A DNA stretch of 13,661 nucleotides from JBCBSS01 sp039819065 (GTDB lineage Bacteria > Bacteroidota > Bacteroidia > Cytophagales > Cyclobacteriaceae): the NCBI GenBank assembly GCA_039819065.1, contig JBCBSS010000181.1:1-13661 (forward strand), given 5' to 3'. A program made the translations under genes and the position numbers. Positions 1-6,004 of this stretch are shown here, piece after piece. How positions within the stretch are numbered: the stretch's first letter is position 1; each line of letters begins with the position of its first letter. The notes beneath the pieces were generated by a model that was given only the letters and a program-made list of their open reading frames with translations, made no database searches and was not told the origin of the DNA.

Positions 1-1
1 A

Positions 2-247
2 ATGCCGGGCCGGGGTTTTCTAAAAGCAAAAGCTATGTGTCAGACAGCATTATATGACCTGTTGTTGGAGGTGCGTTGCTCACGCGTATACCTCGATGAA
101 ATTGTCCGCCGAGAGCCGGGAATAGACTCGTTCTTTCTTGGTTCGGCCATTCATAGCCTCAGGGAAGCTGAGCAGTATTTGCTCTTTCTCTCCCTAGGCA
201 TACCGAGCCGTACAAACACCAACCGCTCTAAAACGCGACACCCTTAA
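2..247 (+). CDS. small hypothetical protein, possibly 5'-truncated by the window edge
   Basis: Up to 81 residues, no family recognised. The frame is open to the left edge, so the ATG at base 2 may be internal. An in-frame ATG at base 35 (protein beginning MCQTALYDLL) is an equally good start, because the first 11 residues look like spacer. The body is mostly helical, with a pattern of leucine, isoleucine and aromatic residues on one face, and ends in a basic, polar tail (SRTNTNRSKTRHP). There is no signal peptide or membrane segment, so it is probably cytosolic. It stops 11 bases before the next small gene, which suggests one transcript. Base composition is clearly richer in G+C than the AT-rich stretch after 483. 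It could also be the C-terminal end of a longer protein lying outside the window. Confidence 0.4.
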   Translation: MPGRGFLKAKAMCQTALYDLLLEVRCSRVYLDEIVRREPGIDSFFLGSAIHSLREAEQYLLFLSLGIPSRTNTNRSKTRHP

Positions 248-258
248 ACCCCATCATC

Positions 259-483
259 ATGAATGTACCAACTATTACTCCACGAGCGCTGTCCCTAGGC
301 GCATTACTGCAAAATCACAAACGCCTACTCAAAGCCATTACCCAAATAGAATTAGAAATGATAGCCGATGGCCATGATCCGCAATACATCGCCAAGGTCA
401 TTGCCAAACTGCGCGAAGTAGCTGAGAAGAATAAGGATATGAGCGTGGGGGAGTTAAATATAATCAAGGATAAAATAATTTAG
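259..483 (+). CDS. small helical hypothetical protein
   Basis: This 74-residue protein is not recognised. It is predicted to be almost all helix: residues about 10-35 form an amphipathic segment with the run ALLQNHKRLLKAITQIELEM, and a second helix covers roughly 42-60 (YIAKVIAKLREVAEKNKDM). The Lys/Glu-rich heptad-like spacing would suit a short helical hairpin or a coiled-coil partner. There is no signal peptide or transmembrane segment. It begins 11 bases after the stop of the preceding small gene and is probably co-transcribed with it, so the two may act together. The ATG at 259 is the first in frame. The gene ends directly against a very AT-rich region, which marks a change in composition. 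Confidence 0.5.
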   Translation: MNVPTITPRALSLGALLQNHKRLLKAITQIELEMIADGHDPQYIAKVIAKLREVAEKNKDMSVGELNIIKDKII

Positions 484-669
484 ATATTTTAAAATAAACT
501 ATACTAAGTCTCATTTTAGTAATAATAAAATTTAATTATATCATATAATACTAACAACAAAAGAATGAATGGACTATAAACAAGAAGAAATAACTAAGTA
601 GATAATCAATAACCCACAAAGCAATCTGAAGAACAACATAACCATTTTAAAACCTAATAAAATCACAAT
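484..669. other. very AT-rich intergenic leader
   Basis: No gene is seen in these 186 bases. They are strikingly A/T-rich compared with both sides. They hold a perfect 12-base palindrome (TATTTTAAAATA, 485-496) just past the preceding stop codon, a weak dyad ACTAA/TTAGT (503-507 and 516-520), and a run of A-rich sequence up to the start of the lipoprotein gene at 670. The promoter for the cluster starting at 670 must lie here, but no clear Bacteroidota-type -33/-7 pair (TTTG and TAnnTTTG) can be picked out. Confidence 0.5.
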
Positions 670-1842
670 ATGAAACTATTAAAACTGGTGTTCGCAGTAG
701 CGTTCATCTTTTGCTTCTCCCAATGCCAACAAGAATTCGAAGTTGTTCCTCAGGATACCCGCGAAATAACAAGTATTGAGGATGATGAACTACTTCAAAA
801 CATCCGCACAAACCTGTTCGGTAAAACATTAAAAAATGCCAGCACATCCACGGACTCATTGATGAACCGAGTGAATTGGGGACATGCCTACAAGCGCACC
901 GAAGAGCAGAACGACCGATCAATCTACACGCTGCCACTGTTCATGGAAGAGCTTTTCGTTTATGAGAACCTAGTTTTGATTGAGAAATCTGACGAGTTGG
1001 TATCATCTTTTATTATTCGTTATAAACCGGATGAGAACTGGCTAGCCAATAAACCAGAAACTGGGGGTATGACCAGCTTCACCGGGAACCTGGCCCTGGT
1101 TGACCTTAGCGGGCAAGAACTTGCTGCTTCCGATTATTTAAATGGTGAAAGAGTGCTTGACAAGCAGCAAAGCGGCAGCTTTGAGAATTGCGAAACGTTC
1201 TTTGATGTCGAATGGACGGAAGTATGTGCGCTTGGTGACTGCCAAACAACGGAGATAACCTTCGTTGAATACGAAGTATGTGTTGTTATTTCATCCACTG
1301 CAGATCCTGACGATGGTGGTGGTTCAGGTGGAGACTCAGAAGGAAATGTCGGTGGTGGAAGTTCTGGCGGTGGAGGTGGAGGCACTACACCAATTGATGA
1401 CGGTGAAAGTAATCCGGTTGTTGGCATTATTGACCCGAATGACCCTGCCTACAAGGGTCCGGGTAGGTTATGTGGTTATTATCCGTTTGATCGAATATCG
1501 TCAGGTTGGACAGCACAAATTGAAAAACTCAATGCGTACGCCGTCCATACTGAAACAGGTGAATTTCTTTCACCATGGTGGGGAGCAATGTGTGTTACAT
1601 TTCCCACAACGAGTTCTTCGGTAGCGTCCTCAGAAGCGTTTATTTTAGCTTGGAATACCACTATTGATGAGGGAGAGGTGTGGTTGAATACACAAGAACA
1701 AGCGCCTACTACCGTTGAGTATGCTCATAAGTTCGTCGATTTTTTAAGAATTAACCTTGTTCAATATGCAGGAGCGGCAACATTGACCGTTGGTCCGTGT
1801 GGCGGTGGTGTGATAAGGACAAGAGCCAGAAGTTGTTTCTAA
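670..1842 (+). CDS. exported lipoprotein with Gly-rich linker and unrecognised C-terminal domain; toxin-like modular layout
   Basis: This 390-residue protein has a lipoprotein-type signal peptide (residues 1-18, hydrophobic run LVFAVAFIFCF, lipobox FSQC, lipidated Cys19; Gln at -1 is less usual). Residues about 35-170 form a globular N-terminal region. A short cysteine cluster follows (Cys174, Cys186, Cys191, Cys204). Residues 216-238 are a flexible linker almost entirely of Gly and Ser. The C-terminal domain (about 239-390) has four more cysteines (268, 308, 377, 389), a Trp-Trp pair at 303-304 and the end RTRARSCF. Even cysteine numbers fit disulphides outside the cytoplasm. No family is recognised. 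The lipid anchor, constant-looking module, linker and distinct C-terminal domain resemble Bacteroidota polymorphic-toxin-like proteins, and the short genes that follow fit that idea, but toxicity is inference. It heads a co-directional five-gene cluster. Confidence 0.8.
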   Translation: MKLLKLVFAVAFIFCFSQCQQEFEVVPQDTREITSIEDDELLQNIRTNLFGKTLKNASTSTDSLMNRVNWGHAYKRTEEQNDRSIYTLPLFMEELFVYENLVLIEKSDELVSSFIIRYKPDENWLANKPETGGMTSFTGNLALVDLSGQELAASDYLNGERVLDKQQSGSFENCETFFDVEWTEVCALGDCQTTEITFVEYEVCVVISSTADPDDGGGSGGDSEGNVGGGSSGGGGGGTTPIDDGESNPVVGIIDPNDPAYKGPGRLCGYYPFDRISSGWTAQIEKLNAYAVHTETGEFLSPWWGAMCVTFPTTSSSVASSEAFILAWNTTIDEGEVWLNTQEQAPTTVEYAHKFVDFLRINLVQYAGAATLTVGPCGGGVIRTRARSCF

Positions 1843-1880
1843 ATTGATTATCCAATAAATTTCATTTTTAAAATTATAAG

Positions 1881-2132
1881 ATGAAAAAATATAGAATTAT
1901 TCTGATTGCGTGTGTATTGCTAGGTTGTACATCACCTCAGATTAAGGAGGAGACTGCTTTAGCAAAACCCATTAATGATCAAGAGTTTATAGATAGGTGT
2001 GTGGAAATCTTCTATGAAAACAATCCAGACATTGAAAGACCAGAAGGGTGGGGGACATATCCTCCCCCCTCTGTTATGTGCCCTGAATTAAACAAAGTTT
2101 ACTACGGAGATTCTGTAGATTATTATCCTTAG
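1881..2132 (+). CDS. small lipoprotein
   Basis: This 83-residue protein has a textbook lipoprotein signal: MKKYRIILIACVLLGC, lipobox LLGC, lipidated Cys16. The mature part is only about 67 residues, acidic near the start and rich in Pro and aromatic residues in the second half (EGWGTYPPPSVMCPEL). Two further cysteines (in DRCVEIF and VMCPEL) could form a disulphide. No family is recognised. It lies 38 bases after the 390-residue lipoprotein gene and 24 bases before the next gene, so it is very probably in the same transcript. As the only small anchored envelope protein next to the large lipoprotein, it could be a partner, a chaperone or a periplasmic immunity protein. This is inference from position and localisation only. 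Confidence 0.75.
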   Translation: MKKYRIILIACVLLGCTSPQIKEETALAKPINDQEFIDRCVEIFYENNPDIERPEGWGTYPPPSVMCPELNKVYYGDSVDYYP

Positions 2133-2156
2133 ATCATAAACCTTTCAAACAATGGC

Positions 2157-2852
2157 ATGAAAGACATATTTAATTTCAATTTATATACCCATGATTTTTG
2201 GTCGATCTATGATTCGATCAGGAAGTATTATCCAATTGGTATCAAGAGAGGTGAAAACGGTATTTACTTTGATTATCCTGGTATTAAAGCGTTGGAGAAA
2301 ATTGTTGTTGAACGTGTGCATGACCAAGCCAATTACGAAAATAATTGGGTAGCATTTACAGAGCAATGCCAAGACGAACTGAAGTACCCTGTTAAAGGAA
2401 CAACCTATGGACAGGAACCAAGTTACAGCGCGTATGTCGAATTAAGCAAATTCGTTTCTGAAGAAGTTGATTCATCAAAGGAACTTCATTTTGCAGTTAG
2501 TTTCTTAGGCCCGTTTTACACCGTTATCGGTATGCATAAAACATTTGTGCCCACACAACGAGGTGACAAATTTCTGGAAAGAGTAAATCGGGTAGTTGTT
2601 TCACCACTCAATGAATTTGAAATCCCTTTCATTAAGATGATGAAAAAGATTGAAAGCCGATTTAATGGATATCGGTATGTACCTTTCTTCATAAATCAAA
2701 TGTTCATTGATGGCTTAAGGGTGCGTTATAGAGATGATGAAGAAAACAGAGTTTATCATGCACTTTTCAATCAATTAATCGACTTCGAAGCCATGAAAGA
2801 AGGTGATCAATACAGTTTTGGAACAGATATTTGGCAGATCGATAACTCATGA
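2157..2852 (+). CDS. cytosolic hypothetical protein, possible immunity-type partner
   Basis: This 231-residue protein has no signal peptide or membrane helix and is therefore predicted to be cytosolic. It is mixed alpha/beta, rich in Phe and Tyr, with a central strand-like stretch LHFAVSFLGPFYTVIGMH (about residues 111-128). A C-terminal half follows that is probably helical and contains YRYVPFFINQMFIDGLRVRYRDDEE. No family is recognised with confidence. It follows the small lipoprotein by 24 bases, and its stop overlaps the ATG of the next (broken) gene in an ATGA arrangement (2849-2852), a common sign of translational coupling. The composition and its place right after a modular secreted protein resemble cytosolic immunity proteins of Bacteroidota toxin cassettes. 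That reading is inference. The in-frame ATG at 2157 is preferred because the ATG at 2152 runs at once into a stop. Confidence 0.75.
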   Translation: MKDIFNFNLYTHDFWSIYDSIRKYYPIGIKRGENGIYFDYPGIKALEKIVVERVHDQANYENNWVAFTEQCQDELKYPVKGTTYGQEPSYSAYVELSKFVSEEVDSSKELHFAVSFLGPFYTVIGMHKTFVPTQRGDKFLERVNRVVVSPLNEFEIPFIKMMKKIESRFNGYRYVPFFINQMFIDGLRVRYRDDEENRVYHALFNQLIDFEAMKEGDQYSFGTDIWQIDNS

Positions 2853-3042
2853 CTGAAATAAACCAAGTTTATCCTCTCTGTTACAAATCAGGTTTCCTGA
2901 TGTTAAAGAAATCACTGGCAAGTGCTTTCTGCTAGGTGATAATCTGACTGATGAAGCTTATGATTATGGAACACTTTTTAAAACAGACTTTGCAAAGGTA
3001 GAAATTGATCTTTGTATCGAATGGCTAGGACAGTATCAATAA
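2849..3042 (+). pseudogene. small gene interrupted by a frameshift at a CT repeat
   Basis: The ATG at 2849 overlaps the preceding stop (ATGA), but its frame ends at 2933-2935 after 28 codons. A second frame, without its own start codon, is open from 2857 to the TAA at 3040-3042 and reads as normal protein (LQIRFPDVKEITGKC, then FLLGDNLTDEAYDYGTLF and on to CIEWLGQYQ). The two frames meet at CCTCTCTG (2873-2880). Removing one CT unit there gives a continuous 63-residue protein beginning MTEINQVYPLLQIRFPDVKE. The simplest reading is a two-base slippage insertion, either a real inactivation, a reversible switch or a sequencing artefact. The restored product is small, cytosolic and not recognised; it may be a second immunity-like protein. 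Its end overlaps the next gene by 22 bases. Confidence 0.65.
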
Positions 3043-3671
3043 TACTCATTTTTCTACTTGCCTTTCTGTTTGACTTACTTTGTTTAAATCAAGTAAAGGC
3101 TCAGGCATTGCGAAGCTTAGAACTATATCCAACCGTTGGTTTAAAATACAGAAGCCCGGCTACTCGGTTTATTGATTTTAGTGGCATAAGAAAAGTGCCA
3201 TTAAACAGCATCTTTGCAGGAGAAAAGAATATTCAAAGTGCGGGCTTTTCCATAGGAATGGTTGCCAGATATAATCAGAAATTGGAATTTGAGTATTACT
3301 CTTTTTTAAGGCATGACTATATAAGCTATGCGTCAGTAAATCCTATTACATTCAACAAAGAGTTTATAGCAGATCATGAAGTGAGTATTAAATTGAGAAG
3401 AAAAGTTGCTTTTGGACTTGGTTTTAGTGTAATCAATACCGGAAAGGGTTATCGCAACCTAGAAATGGTAAATGGTAACACAGATTACAATAGCATCCAG
3501 TTTTCATCTTACAATTTCCTGATAGATATTCCTGTAAAGCGGATCATTGACCTTGAAATTAAGGTACAATACGTCCCTCAGGAATTTCCAACAAATAGAT
3601 CTGCCGCGGTTACTATGTTAAGCTTAAGAGCATATTACAGGTTTAATTTTCTGAACCGGAACAAATCATAA
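3021..3671 (+). CDS. exported outer-membrane beta-barrel-like protein
   Basis: The protein is 216 residues from the ATG at 3021. A TTG at 3012 would add three residues but is less likely. It starts with a strong signal peptide: MART, then a hydrophobic core VSIILIFLLAFLF, with likely cleavage after VKA or AQA near residues 27-29. The mature protein has repeated short segments of alternating hydrophobic and polar residues separated by turns, for example AGFSIGMVARYNQKLEFEYY, VAFGLGFSVI and LSLRAYYRFNF near the end. That is the pattern of a small outer-membrane beta-barrel with a terminal aromatic residue in the last strand. No specific family is recognised. It overlaps the end of the broken small gene by 22 bases and is the last gene before a terminator-like hairpin, so it seems to belong to the cluster that begins at 670. 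Confidence 0.7.
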   Translation: MARTVSIILIFLLAFLFDLLCLNQVKAQALRSLELYPTVGLKYRSPATRFIDFSGIRKVPLNSIFAGEKNIQSAGFSIGMVARYNQKLEFEYYSFLRHDYISYASVNPITFNKEFIADHEVSIKLRRKVAFGLGFSVINTGKGYRNLEMVNGNTDYNSIQFSSYNFLIDIPVKRIIDLEIKVQYVPQEFPTNRSAAVTMLSLRAYYRFNFLNRNKS

Positions 3672-3722
3672 TATTTATTACATGAGAACTTCAGTAAAAA
3701 AACGCACCCTTAATGTTGCAAC

Positions 3723-3760
3723 AAAAACCCTGGTCGCTGCTCTAGCTGGGTGGGTTTTTT
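3723..3760 (+). terminator. candidate Rho-independent terminator
   Basis: AAAAACCC (3723-3730) pairs with GGGTTTTT (3752-3759) across a 21-base loop, and the descending arm runs into a T-rich tail (seven T from 3755 to 3761). It lies 52 bases after the stop of the barrel-like gene and would end the cluster. The A-rich/T-rich arms allow function in both directions. A 30-codon frame (3682-3774) runs through the same bases; see the findings. Confidence 0.55.
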
Positions 3761-3811
3761 TCAGGTTTTCATAATCGAATTATTCAATCTTAGCTGAATT
3801 CAGGAGTTAAA

Positions 3812-3842
3812 CTTGCACTCAAAATATCAACTATAGATTTTG
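3812..3842 (+). promoter_or_regulatory. weak candidate Bacteroidota-type promoter
   Basis: CTTG (3812-3815) lies 18 bases before TAGATTTTG (3834-3842). This resembles the -33 TTTG and -7 TAnnTTTG elements of Bacteroidota, with one mismatch in the first and one extra T in the second. The ATG of the small membrane protein is 31 bases downstream. It is only a pattern match. Confidence 0.3.
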
Positions 3843-3873
3843 TCCACGTTACCAATGCCAAATACCACAAGCT

Positions 3874-4134
3874 ATGAAAGCACTATTTCAAAGTTACCCT
3901 CTTGATAAGCGACAAAAGTTGCTAATAGCATCCATGGGTCTTGTTATGCTTATTAGGACTGTTTTCGATCTTGAGAGATGGGTTGATGCTATTTTATTGC
4001 TCACTGATGTTGTATTACTTGGTTTACTCATCTTCAGCTATTACCCTTTTAAAAGATGGATAGTTGTTTTTGCCTTAACAGTTTTATTAATTATGGCCGT
4101 AGGCACCATTTATGTCAACTTCTTTTATGTATAG
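3874..4134 (+). CDS. small inner-membrane hypothetical protein
   Basis: This 86-residue protein has three hydrophobic stretches: about residues 16-28 (LLIASMGLVMLIR), 37-55 (DAILLLTDVVLLGLLIFSY) and 62-85 (WIVVFALTVLLIMAVGTIYVNFF). It is thus an integral membrane protein with two or three helices and a short basic N-terminus (YPLDKRQKLL). No conserved catalytic motif is seen and no family is recognised. It is preceded by a possible promoter and by the terminator of the upstream cluster, so it is probably transcribed on its own. A decayed gene fragment begins 11 bases after its stop. The ATG at 3874 is the first in frame and gives a natural N-terminus. Confidence 0.65.
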   Translation: MKALFQSYPLDKRQKLLIASMGLVMLIRTVFDLERWVDAILLLTDVVLLGLLIFSYYPFKRWIVVFALTVLLIMAVGTIYVNFFYV

Positions 4135-4144
4135 CCAATCTTAA

Positions 4145-4258
4145 AACGCTGGTTATGAGACTTCAGCAACCTCTTTTACTTTTGATCGTCAATCAGTGGC
4201 GGCTGATGTATTGAAAGAAGTAGATGACGAATTACCCCACGTAAATATTGGCTTTTGA
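4145..4258 (+). pseudogene. decayed fragment resembling a cytochrome P450 I-helix
   Basis: The frame opens after a stop at 4142-4144 and ends at the TGA at 4256-4258, with no start codon. It encodes NAGYETSATSFTF, then DRQSVAADVLKEVDDELPHV and NIGF. AGYETSA matches the P450 oxygen-binding motif [AG]-G-x-[DE]-T-[TS], and VLKEVDDELP matches the following J helix, which typically reads like EEVDRVL. In intact P450s about 23 residues separate the two landmarks; here about six are missing, as if a small in-frame deletion had occurred. There is no heme-binding Cys loop and no ExxR helix nearby. I read it as a relic of a lost P450 gene, but the match is short. The rest of the gap up to 4374 shows nothing recognisable. 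Confidence 0.4.
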
Positions 4259-4374
4259 TGACCTCTTTTGTATTACCGCTCGTCAAAGACACACCGCTTC
4301 ACAGACCAATTGCCATTGGATTAATTGATTGAAATTCCCATATTCACGCAACTCAAACCATAAACCTTGACGAA

Positions 4375-5781
4375 ATGGCTATGAATTCTACGACTGACGA
4401 GCGCGGACAGTGGGGCTCGAAGTTCGGCTTTATTATGGCTGCTGCGGGCTCAGCTGTAGGCCTGGGCAATATCTGGCGTTTTCCATATATAACCGGTGAG
4501 AATGGCGGCGGAGCCTTTGTGTTCGTATACATTCTTTGCGTAGTATTAATCGGAGCACCCCTTCTCTTCAATGAAATGGCCTTAGGACGCTTCTCTGGCA
4601 AAAACCCTATTGGTGCATTCCAATCCACTGGCGGTAACAAATTTTGGATTATAATGGGCGGGTTACTGGCCCTCAGTGTGAGCTTCTTTGTGCTGAGCTA
4701 CTATGGCGTGATTGCTGGCTGGACCATTGGTTATATCTTCAAAACGCTCTTTGAGATCGATATGACATTCGATGCGTTTAGGGCTAACCCCACTTATATT
4801 ATACCGCTTTTTGGCTTTTTTATCATTGTAACCGTAATTATTGTGTTGGGCGGGGTGTCTGGTGGTATTGAAAAGGCTTCCAAGATACTGATGCCAGTAT
4901 TGCTGGTCTTAGTACTATTGGTCATTGCCAGAAGTGTAACATTGGAAGGAGCCGGTGAGGGCTTGAAATATTATCTCATTCCTGACTTTTCGAAGATAGA
5001 TGGTGGAGTGGTTCTAGCAGCACTGGGGCAAGCATTCTTCTCTATGAGTGTCGGTTGGGGTATCATGATCACCTATGGTTCATACCTGCCAAAAAACACC
5101 AGTATAGTCAGTGGCGGTTTGTGGGTTGGTTTTATGGATGCCGGGATCGCGTTAATGGGCGGTTTGATGGTATTTCCTGCTGTATTTGCATTTGGAAAAG
5201 ATCCCACGGAAGGAACCATTTTGGTTTTTCAGGTGCTGCCAGAAATATTCTCTTCTATGCCAGCCGGAGGCAAAATAGTAGGTGCTATTTTCTTTTTACT
5301 GCTCTGTATTGCGGCACTCACATCGGCCATTTCTATGCTGGAAGTACCGGCTTCATACTTTATTGATAACAAAAAGTGGAACAGGAAAAAGGCCGCTTGG
5401 GTGGTAGGCATTCTCGCATTTATAGTAGGGGTTCCATCGGCGCTGTCTAATGGCGGGATGGAATTCTTCACGGACATGGAATTGACCGTATTCGGTGGTA
5501 ACGTCAAAACGGGTTTCCTTGATATCATGGATTATATCTTTGGAACTTTCTTTATAGTTATTGTGGCCTTAATGACCAGTTTGTACACTGGATGGGTACT
5601 TGGGTTAGATAAATTGGTAAGTGAAATTGAGCAGGGAGCACCATTCTTTACAAGACCATTTTTAGGTTTTATTACACCGGCCCAGATATGGTCGGTATTT
5701 ATCAAATTTGTTTGCCCTATTGTTATTGGGCTGGTGCTGTTAAATATGGTGGGAGTTTTTGATGGGTTTGCAGGGAATTAG
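4375..5781 (+). CDS. sodium-dependent transporter of the neurotransmitter:sodium symporter family (LeuT fold)
   Basis: This 468-residue inner-membrane protein is predicted to couple Na+ entry to uptake of an amino acid or related small molecule. The broken helix TM1 is unmistakable: AGSAVGLGNIWRFPY (residues 24-38) followed by GENGGGAF. By comparison with LeuT, Ala27 and Asn32 would sit at the Na+ sites and Arg35 in the outer gate. Its gate partner would be Asp386 in LDIMDYIFGT. TM6 carries the unwound FFSMSVGWG, with Ser223 where LeuT has Thr254. Eleven hydrophobic helices are seen and the chain ends after TM11, as in many bacterial members such as MhsT and Tyt1. The substrate cannot be told. 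The ATG at 4375 and a second at 4381 are both possible starts. It stands alone, convergent with the WG-repeat gene on the other strand. Confidence 0.95.
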   Translation: MAMNSTTDERGQWGSKFGFIMAAAGSAVGLGNIWRFPYITGENGGGAFVFVYILCVVLIGAPLLFNEMALGRFSGKNPIGAFQSTGGNKFWIIMGGLLALSVSFFVLSYYGVIAGWTIGYIFKTLFEIDMTFDAFRANPTYIIPLFGFFIIVTVIIVLGGVSGGIEKASKILMPVLLVLVLLVIARSVTLEGAGEGLKYYLIPDFSKIDGGVVLAALGQAFFSMSVGWGIMITYGSYLPKNTSIVSGGLWVGFMDAGIALMGGLMVFPAVFAFGKDPTEGTILVFQVLPEIFSSMPAGGKIVGAIFFLLLCIAALTSAISMLEVPASYFIDNKKWNRKKAAWVVGILAFIVGVPSALSNGGMEFFTDMELTVFGGNVKTGFLDIMDYIFGTFFIVIVALMTSLYTGWVLGLDKLVSEIEQGAPFFTRPFLGFITPAQIWSVFIKFVCPIVIGLVLLNMVGVFDGFAGN

Positions 5782-5915
5782 GTCGAGTGCCTTGATTACA
5801 TAAGGTCCAAGCCAATCCGACTCATTGGGGATAATGATAGGCTAGTTTTGAGATAATGTATTTAACCTCCTGGACTTCTACTGACACTTCGGGAGTAGGT
5901 TCAGCTTGACTCAGG

Positions 5916-5942
5916 CTTGCCAGTATTCTTTAAACTGGTAAG
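5916..5942. other. hairpin in the convergent gap
   Basis: CTTGCCAGT (5916-5924) pairs with ACTGGTAAG (5934-5942) across a nine-base loop. All nine positions pair on the plus strand (one G-U) but one mismatches on the minus strand. It lies between the convergent transporter and WG-repeat genes and could help end transporter transcription. It has no T-tract and is 134 bases past the stop, so the role is uncertain. Nothing else is clear in 5782-6004. Confidence 0.3.
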
Positions 5943-6004
5943 AACAAGTCGGTGGTTAGGTGGATAGATTCGCGGCACTAGAAATTGATAATGTGATGTA
6001 AATA

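Noticed and set aside
1134..1427. Minus-strand frame coding a proline-rich peptide
   Set aside because: It is the antisense reading of the Gly/Ser linker codons in the lipoprotein gene; poly-Pro arises automatically from GGT/GGA runs.
1265..1624. Plus-strand 119-codon frame inside the lipoprotein gene
   Set aside because: Overlaps a better supported gene with signal peptide and domain order; its own sequence has no recognisable feature.
4177..4184. TACTTTTG as a -7 promoter element for the symporter
   Set aside because: It matches the consensus but lies about 190 bases before the gene, has no -33 partner, and falls inside the P450-like relic.
5782..5908. Minus-strand 34-codon open stretch past the WG-repeat gene (ending KLAYHYPQ) as a gene relic
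   Set aside because: No start codon, no recognised motif, and a stretch of this length is expected by chance.
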